From positions 2,794-45,317 of the forward strand of contig NZ_FNWV01000002.1 in assembly GCF_900108555.1 (NCBI RefSeq): a DNA stretch of 42,524 nt. Reading direction: 5' to 3'. The translations under genes and the position numbers were made by a program. Of the stretch, positions 37,182 to 42,524 are shown piece after piece. Under the pieces are notes generated by a model. It had not been told where the DNA came from. It did not search any database and worked only from the letters and a program-made list of their open reading frames with translations. Positions within the stretch are counted from its first letter, which is position 1. Each line of letters opens with the position of its first letter. Origin of the DNA: Ruminococcus flavefaciens. Its GTDB lineage: Bacteria; Bacillota; Clostridia; Oscillospirales; Ruminococcaceae.

Positions 37182-39941
37182 ATGAAAAAGTTACTTTCTG
37201 CAATCACAGCTGCAGCTATGGTTGCATCAATGGTATCTGTGGTTACTCCAGTAGCTGTAAGTGCCGCAGACACTACTAAGGGATTTTCTATTAAAACATA
37301 TGATCCTCAGAATCCTTCTGCTGCTTCAGGTAAGAATACAATCAAAATCGATAAGAAAGATATCGGTGCTGATGGTTATGTAATTCCTACAGCTGTATAC
37401 TACTCAGAAGGTACTGTTAATACAACAGATTCACTTCTTGTTTCTCTTACAACAGATTCAAAGGACATCTCCTTCAAGTACTATGATCCGGGCCTTGATT
37501 CATATTTTGATGAGGCTAAGACATACACACTTGGCGGCGTTGAATTCAAGACAGACCGTTATATCTCATGGGCTGGTTTCTGCAAGAGCGCAAGAGCTGG
37601 TTACAAGCCTGCAGGTGAGTACGTATTCGGTCTTGACTCATCACAGTCAGCAGCTAAGACAGATAATTACTTCCTCGGCTGCTCATGGATGAACAAGGGC
37701 GTTGATTATGCATGGGCTGGCGATAGCTCAGATGCTTACCCGTTCTATGTATTTGAGACAAAGCTTTCACCTAACATCAAGGCTGGTACTTACAAGGTTA
37801 CATACTGTGATTATAACACAGATGCTTCAGGCGTAAACGACAACCCATGCCCAATGGTTGAAGGCGACGGTACAAGATACACTCTCGCAGCTAAGAACGG
37901 CGATAAGCAGCTCAAGACCGAAGAGTTCACAATCGTTGTTACAGACGGTGACACACCTGAGCCAACTACAACACAGGCTCCTACAACACAGACTCCTGTA
38001 ACACAGGCTTCTACAACAACTGCAACTCCTACAGTTACAGATGTTCCTGTAAGCGGCGATGTTAAGTTCACATTCGTTGACGATAAGGGCAACAACACTG
38101 TAAAGGTTGCATCAGGTAAGGCTGCATCGATCGATGTTGACGTAAACATCGATGCAGGCACAAATCCTGTATCAGCTCTTGACGTTCAGTTCAAGACATC
38201 AAACGGTCTCAAGGTTACTGATATCCTTGACAGCACAAACGCATTCGCAGGCAAGACAGTTTCTACAAACATTGCTGAGCTCCGTGCTAACTACGCTACA
38301 CTTAAGGGTGATACACCTCTTACAGCTGATAACGGTAAGGCAGCATTCATGCTCACAGTAGAAGTTCCTGCTGGTACACCTGACGGTACTTACACTGTAG
38401 ACTTTGCTCAGTGCAAGATCTTCAAGGACAATACAAAGTTCAACTACGAAGTAGGCGTAAATCCGCTCAAGATCGTTGTTGGTGACGGCGGTGCAGTTGT
38501 TGACCCAGGTACAACACCTGTAGTAACAACAGCTCCTATAACAACAAAGGCTCCTACTACAGCAACAACAGTTGCTAATCCAAACGCACCTGTTAAGTTT
38601 GCTTTTGTTGATACAGATGGAAAGAGCTCAATCAAGCTCGATAAGGGCGTAGCTAAGTCAATCGACCTCGATGTAAACATCGAAGCAGGCACAAATCCAA
38701 TCTCAGCTCTGGACGTTCAGTTCAAGCTTTCAAACGGTCTTAAGATGACTGAGATCCTTGATAGCTCAAACGCATTCTCAGGCAAGACAGTTTCTACAAA
38801 CCTTTCAGAGCTCCGCGCTAACTACGCTACACTTAAGGGCGATACACCTCTTACAGCTGATAACGGCAAGGCAGCATTCATGATCACAATTGATGTTCCT
38901 GCTACATTAGCTGAGGGCACATACACAGTTGATTTTGCTCAGTGCAAGATCTTCAAGGACAATACAAAGTTCAATTATGAGACAGGCGTAACACCTTACA
39001 CAATCACAATTGGTAACGGTGGCACATCTGATGTTACAACACCTGCTGTAACAACATCTGCTACAACAACAAAGACTACATCAGTAGTTACTCAGCCTAC
39101 AGTTGGCGATGTAAACTTCAAGTTCGTTGACGCAAACGGCAACAGCACAGCAAATGTTGAGTCAGGTAAGGGCGGCTCATTCGATATCGACGTAAATATC
39201 GAGGCAGGCACAAATCCGATCTCAGCTCTCGACGTTCAGTTCAAGCTTACAAGCGGTCTTAAGATGACAGAGATCCTTGACAGCACAAACGCATTCTCAG
39301 GCAAGACAGTTTCTACAAACCTTTCAGAGCTCCGTGCTAACTACGCTACACTTAAGGGTGATACACCTCTTACAGCTGATAACGGCAAGGCAGCATTCAT
39401 GATCACAGTAGAAGTTCCTGCTGGTACACCTGATGGTACTTACACTGTAGACTTTAGCCAGTGCAAGATCTTCAAGGACAATACAAAGTTCAACTACGCA
39501 GTAGGCGTAACTCCATTTACAATCACTGTTGGTAACAAGACAACAACATCTAAGGAAACAGTAACAACAACAACAACTAAGGAAACCACAACTGCTAAGA
39601 CAACTACAACTGTTACAGAGACAACACCTGTTACAACAACAGATGTTACACCTGGCGCAAAGCTCAACGTAACTCTCTGGGGCGATACAAACTGCAACGG
39701 CGAAGTTAACGTAGCTGACGTAGTAGTTCTTAACAGACTCCTTAACGATCCTTCATACGTTGTTAAGCACCCAACAACAAAGGCTGACGTAACAGCTCAG
39801 GGTAAGGTTAACGCTGACGTAGTTGCTCCACAGAGCAAGGACGGCAAGGGCATCGATCCTAAGACAGTTAAGCTTACAGCTGCTGATTCAGAAGCTATAG
39901 CAATGTACATCCTCGAAAAGGGTTCACTTCCAACAGACTGA
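37182..39941 (+). CDS. scaA: Primary scaffoldin ScaA-like (three cohesins, C-terminal dockerin)
   Basis: A 919-residue secreted scaffoldin. A signal peptide (1-~29) is followed by a unique N-terminal domain (about 33-255), then cohesins 1 (about 294-437), 2 (about 470-614) and 3 (about 642-786). They are joined by Thr/Pro linkers and end in a dockerin (about 828-919; GDTNCNGEVNVADVV). The cohesins are nearly identical, sharing ELRANYATLKGDTPLTADNG. In R. flavefaciens, ScaA carries enzymes and ScaC on its cohesins and docks onto ScaB through its dockerin. Three cohesins match what I recall for strain 17; strain FD-1 has two. GAAAGGA precedes the ATG. Confidence 0.93.
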   Translation: MKKLLSAITAAAMVASMVSVVTPVAVSAADTTKGFSIKTYDPQNPSAASGKNTIKIDKKDIGADGYVIPTAVYYSEGTVNTTDSLLVSLTTDSKDISFKYYDPGLDSYFDEAKTYTLGGVEFKTDRYISWAGFCKSARAGYKPAGEYVFGLDSSQSAAKTDNYFLGCSWMNKGVDYAWAGDSSDAYPFYVFETKLSPNIKAGTYKVTYCDYNTDASGVNDNPCPMVEGDGTRYTLAAKNGDKQLKTEEFTIVVTDGDTPEPTTTQAPTTQTPVTQASTTTATPTVTDVPVSGDVKFTFVDDKGNNTVKVASGKAASIDVDVNIDAGTNPVSALDVQFKTSNGLKVTDILDSTNAFAGKTVSTNIAELRANYATLKGDTPLTADNGKAAFMLTVEVPAGTPDGTYTVDFAQCKIFKDNTKFNYEVGVNPLKIVVGDGGAVVDPGTTPVVTTAPITTKAPTTATTVANPNAPVKFAFVDTDGKSSIKLDKGVAKSIDLDVNIEAGTNPISALDVQFKLSNGLKMTEILDSSNAFSGKTVSTNLSELRANYATLKGDTPLTADNGKAAFMITIDVPATLAEGTYTVDFAQCKIFKDNTKFNYETGVTPYTITIGNGGTSDVTTPAVTTSATTTKTTSVVTQPTVGDVNFKFVDANGNSTANVESGKGGSFDIDVNIEAGTNPISALDVQFKLTSGLKMTEILDSTNAFSGKTVSTNLSELRANYATLKGDTPLTADNGKAAFMITVEVPAGTPDGTYTVDFSQCKIFKDNTKFNYAVGVTPFTITVGNKTTTSKETVTTTTTKETTTAKTTTTVTETTPVTTTDVTPGAKLNVTLWGDTNCNGEVNVADVVVLNRLLNDPSYVVKHPTTKADVTAQGKVNADVVAPQSKDGKGIDPKTVKLTAADSEAIAMYILEKGSLPTD
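38060..39540 (+). repeat. Three near-identical cohesin-coding repeats in scaA
   Basis: Units begin near 38060, 38590 and 39106, each about 430 bases plus a linker. Long stretches are almost identical at the DNA level, for example around 38278-38350, 38810-38880 and 39328-39398. Low divergence, including at silent sites, suggests recent duplication or gene conversion. Misassembly by short reads is a risk here. Confidence 0.85.
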
Positions 39942-39996
39942 TCCCTTAAACCCACTAAGTTAATAGAGCGATAATGCTCGGAAAGGAAATGCACTG

Positions 39997-42524
39997 ATGA
40001 AAAAACTGCTTTCAGCAGTTACATCCGCTGCCATGACTGTATCAGTCATGGCAAGTGCATTTGCTTCGTTACCAGTTAGTGCTGCGGGCAGTTTATCTGT
40101 TTCGCAGCCTAACTTTAGTATGGGCGAAGTATTGGATGTTTCTGCTAATAAAACCGCTTCTGACGGTTCAGTTGAATGGCTGATCCCGACAGTAACTGCA
40201 GCACCAGGTCAGACGGTAACAATACCCGTTGTGGCAAAGAATTCCTCACTTGCGGTTGCAGGCGCACAGTTCAACGTTGATGCTGCATCACCTCTTAAAT
40301 ATAAGTCCGTAACAGGCGGAGATGCATATGCATCAAATATCGGCGACAATGGTAAGGGAACAAAGTTCCTCTTCGATGACAGCAATGGAATCGAGAAGGT
40401 TGCTGCTGAAGGTGCAACAGTATTTACTCTTGCATATACAATCCCTGAGGATTGTGCAGAAGGCACATATGCTATCAAGTGGGCTAACGGAAGCGTTAGT
40501 GACACTGATGGTTATGATATCACAAGCAAAGTTAAATTTACAGACGGTGCTGTAAAAGTTGTAAAGGATTCAGGCGAAGGAAAGATCGACTGGGTACTTG
40601 ATACTGTTACCGGTTATCCCGGAGAGACAGTAACTGTCAAAGCATACGTTAAAAACAAGGACAATGCAGCCGTTGCTGTAGCAGGCGCACAGTACAAGAT
40701 CGACGTTGACGCTGAGTCAAAGATCAAGTATAAGTCATTTACTACAGGCGGAGCATATGTTAAGGAAATCAGCACAAACGAGACTAAGAATTCATTCTTA
40801 TTCGATAACAATGTAGGTGCTGGTATAGTTGCAGGCGATAATGCAACAATCATGACTCTCACTTACACAATTCCTGAGGATTGTAAGCCGGGCGAATACC
40901 CTGTTACATGGTCCAAGCAGTTTGTAAGTGATACAGACGGATTTGACCTCACTTCAAGAGTAAACTTTGTTGACGGTCTCATCAAGGTCACAAATGATGT
41001 TCCTTCAAACGGTCAGGTATCATGGGTACTCGACAATGTTAAGGGCGAGGCTGGAAAGTCTGTAACAGTCAAGGCAGTAGTCAGCGATCCTAAGAGCAGC
41101 GCACTGGCAGTTGCAGGTGCTCAGTTCAAGGTAAAGACTGACTCTACATTCACAAACTCAAGCTTTGAAGCTGGTAAGGCTTATCCTTCTGATATGTCAA
41201 ATAATGACAAGACAGGCAAGTTCATGTTCAGAACAAGCACAGGTAAGGCTGTATCAGCAGCAAACGGTTCAACTATCCTTGCTATCACATACGATATTCC
41301 GGCAGGTACACCTGACGGCGTATACCCTGTATCATGGTCTGATATGTTCGTAAGTGATGCTGACGGTTACGATCTTACAAATAACGTGATCTTCAAGGAC
41401 GGTTCTATCACTATAGGTGATGTTAATACTGACGGCTCAGTATCATGGGTAATTCCTAATGTTGCCGGTGAGAAGGGCAAGGACGTTACTCTGAATGTTA
41501 AGGTTCAGGGCAAGGGTGATCTTCCTGTAGCAGGTGCTCAGTTCGAGATCGCAGGTACAACTCCTCCGACTTACAAGTCAGCAACAGGTACACCTTATGG
41601 TGAGGACCTCAGAACAAACGACAAGCAGAAGTTCACATTCTACACTGCAAGTGGAAACGGCAAGACAGCTAAGGCTGGTGATGACCTCTTCACACTTACA
41701 TTCCATGTTCCTGAGGATTGTCCTGACGGCGTTTACCCTGTATCATGGGCTAAGCAGTTCGTAAGCGACAAGGACGGATTTGATATCACCAAGAACGTTA
41801 AGTTCGTTGACGGTGCTATCTATATCAATAAAGAGATCCCTGATCCAACAACTACAACAACTACAACACAGAACCCAACTATAACAACTACAACTACTGT
41901 AGTTAACCCAATTCCTGAGGGCGGTATCGGTTGGCAGATCGGTTCAACTCAGGTTGTAGCCGGAAAGGCTCAGACAGTAACACTTGATATTACTGTTCTC
42001 GATCCTAAGGGTTCTAAGCTCGGCGTTGGCGGTGCTCAGTTCATCATCGAAAACGCAAAGGGCGTAAACTATGAGTCAGTAAATGAGAAATCAGCTGCTT
42101 ATGGCGATTCTGCGATCTCATCTAACGATGCTATCCAGAAATTCTTATTCAAGAGCGCAACCGGTAAGAATATCGTCGCTGCTGACGGTTCAAAGGTAGC
42201 AACTCTTACTTTCACAGTTCCTGCTGATGCAAAGCCGGGCAAATATGATGTAAACTTTGCAGACGGAACTCTCAAGGTATTTGACGAAGACGGTTATGAT
42301 ATTTCTAAGCTTGTTGAAGGCTATAACGGCTGGATCGAGGTTATTGATCCTACTACAACAACATTAGCTCCTAACCCGTCAACACAGTCAACTACAAGCA
42401 CATCAACCACAAAGGTTAATGTTTCAACAAGTGCTGATGGTTCAACAAGCACAACAAGCGGTAACGGTACAACACCAGTTAGCACAACAAGTGGTAACGG
42501 TACAACACCTGTTAGCACAACAAG
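39997..42524 (+). CDS. scaB: Anchoring scaffoldin ScaB-like (5' part; runs off the window)
   Basis: ATG at 39997 follows AAAGGA by 9 bases; the frame stays open to the window end (842 codons). A signal peptide (1-~30) is followed by five cohesins: about 59-190, 196-332, 341-473, 482-612 and 643-784. The first four are separated by only a few residues, while the fifth sits between Thr-rich linkers. Each has AVAGAQF-like and GDxxxFTLTYxIPxDC-like motifs. In R. flavefaciens, ScaB cohesins bind the ScaA dockerin and ScaB attaches to the wall-anchored ScaE. It starts 55 bases after scaA and is probably co-transcribed. The end of the protein is not visible. Confidence 0.9.
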   Translation, partial: MKKLLSAVTSAAMTVSVMASAFASLPVSAAGSLSVSQPNFSMGEVLDVSANKTASDGSVEWLIPTVTAAPGQTVTIPVVAKNSSLAVAGAQFNVDAASPLKYKSVTGGDAYASNIGDNGKGTKFLFDDSNGIEKVAAEGATVFTLAYTIPEDCAEGTYAIKWANGSVSDTDGYDITSKVKFTDGAVKVVKDSGEGKIDWVLDTVTGYPGETVTVKAYVKNKDNAAVAVAGAQYKIDVDAESKIKYKSFTTGGAYVKEISTNETKNSFLFDNNVGAGIVAGDNATIMTLTYTIPEDCKPGEYPVTWSKQFVSDTDGFDLTSRVNFVDGLIKVTNDVPSNGQVSWVLDNVKGEAGKSVTVKAVVSDPKSSALAVAGAQFKVKTDSTFTNSSFEAGKAYPSDMSNNDKTGKFMFRTSTGKAVSAANGSTILAITYDIPAGTPDGVYPVSWSDMFVSDADGYDLTNNVIFKDGSITIGDVNTDGSVSWVIPNVAGEKGKDVTLNVKVQGKGDLPVAGAQFEIAGTTPPTYKSATGTPYGEDLRTNDKQKFTFYTASGNGKTAKAGDDLFTLTFHVPEDCPDGVYPVSWAKQFVSDKDGFDITKNVKFVDGAIYINKEIPDPTTTTTTTQNPTITTTTTVVNPIPEGGIGWQIGSTQVVAGKAQTVTLDITVLDPKGSKLGVGGAQFIIENAKGVNYESVNEKSAAYGDSAISSNDAIQKFLFKSATGKNIVAADGSKVATLTFTVPADAKPGKYDVNFADGTLKVFDEDGYDISKLVEGYNGWIEVIDPTTTTLAPNPSTQSTTSTSTTKVNVSTSADGSTSTTSGNGTTPVSTTSGNGTTPVSTT
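42448..42524 (+). repeat. 33-bp tandem repeat in the scaB linker
   Basis: Copies at 42448-42480 and 42481-42513 and the start of a third encode STTSGNGTTPV. The two full copies differ at two positions. The array continues beyond the window. Confidence 0.88.

Noticed and set aside
38060..39540. Regularly spaced repeats that could suggest a CRISPR array
   Set aside because: The units are about 430 bases long and encode cohesins in frame; no short repeats with unique spacers and no cas genes occur in the window.

Overview
The window looks like a chromosomal segment of a fibre-degrading gut or rumen Firmicute of the Ruminococcaceae, most likely Ruminococcus flavefaciens or a very close relative. 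The main reason is the right end. Three consecutive genes there have the architecture and order of the R. flavefaciens scaffoldin locus: cohesin-dockerin (ScaC-like), N-terminal domain-3 cohesins-dockerin (ScaA-like), and a multi-cohesin protein running off the window (ScaB-like). Threonine-rich linkers, clean TTGACA/TATAAT promoters and clostridial housekeeping genes fit. The species name is inference from remembered locus architecture, not a database match.

Layout. 1-1060: 3' end of a cell-wall-anchored SpaA-type surface protein. 1072-2226: a CorA-family transporter behind a leader with a short ORF and competing hairpins. 2233-5750 (minus): recG, spoVS, a YmdB-type phosphodiesterase and a DUF4236 protein. 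5917-8148: asp23/yloU plus fakA. 8183-8549: a small unknown protein behind a perfect palindrome. 8693-13819: nadB, an exported dockerin-bearing VanY-type carboxypeptidase, nadC, a HAD hydrolase and a small membrane protein. 14061-18758: gerA/gerB-type germination genes, then tadA and a degenerate CPBP membrane protein on the other strand, then a short GerC-like lipoprotein. 18755-23538 (minus): DUF6472, tsaD, rimI and polA, separated by dispersed palindromic repeats.

23794-25778: GTP-type PEP carboxykinase under a consensus promoter. 25805-26729: divergent zinc-ribbon and ribbon-helix-helix genes with two dyads between them. 26769-28428 (minus): rsmD, coaD and a coiled-coil protein. 28705-32471: a GntR-regulated ABC exporter operon ending in a CPBP protease. 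32592-34143: gtrA and dus. 34350-35692: a CapA-family lipoprotein. 35821-42524: a long structured-looking leader and the scaffoldin cluster.

How parts work together. The scaffoldin genes build the surface cellulosome: enzymes and ScaC dock on ScaA, ScaA docks on ScaB, and ScaB is expected to reach the wall through genes beyond the window. NadB and NadC supply two steps of de novo NAD synthesis; nadA is not here. PEP carboxykinase fits the succinate-forming fermentation of ruminococci. Spore-related genes (spoVS and ger-type) occur although R. flavefaciens is usually described as non-sporing.

Least explained regions: the corA leader, the roughly 340-nt leader before scaC, the dockerin on a peptidoglycan peptidase, and several families of dispersed repeats, one of which supplies the first codons of rimI. 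I saw no rRNA, tRNA, CRISPR array, prophage or transposase.
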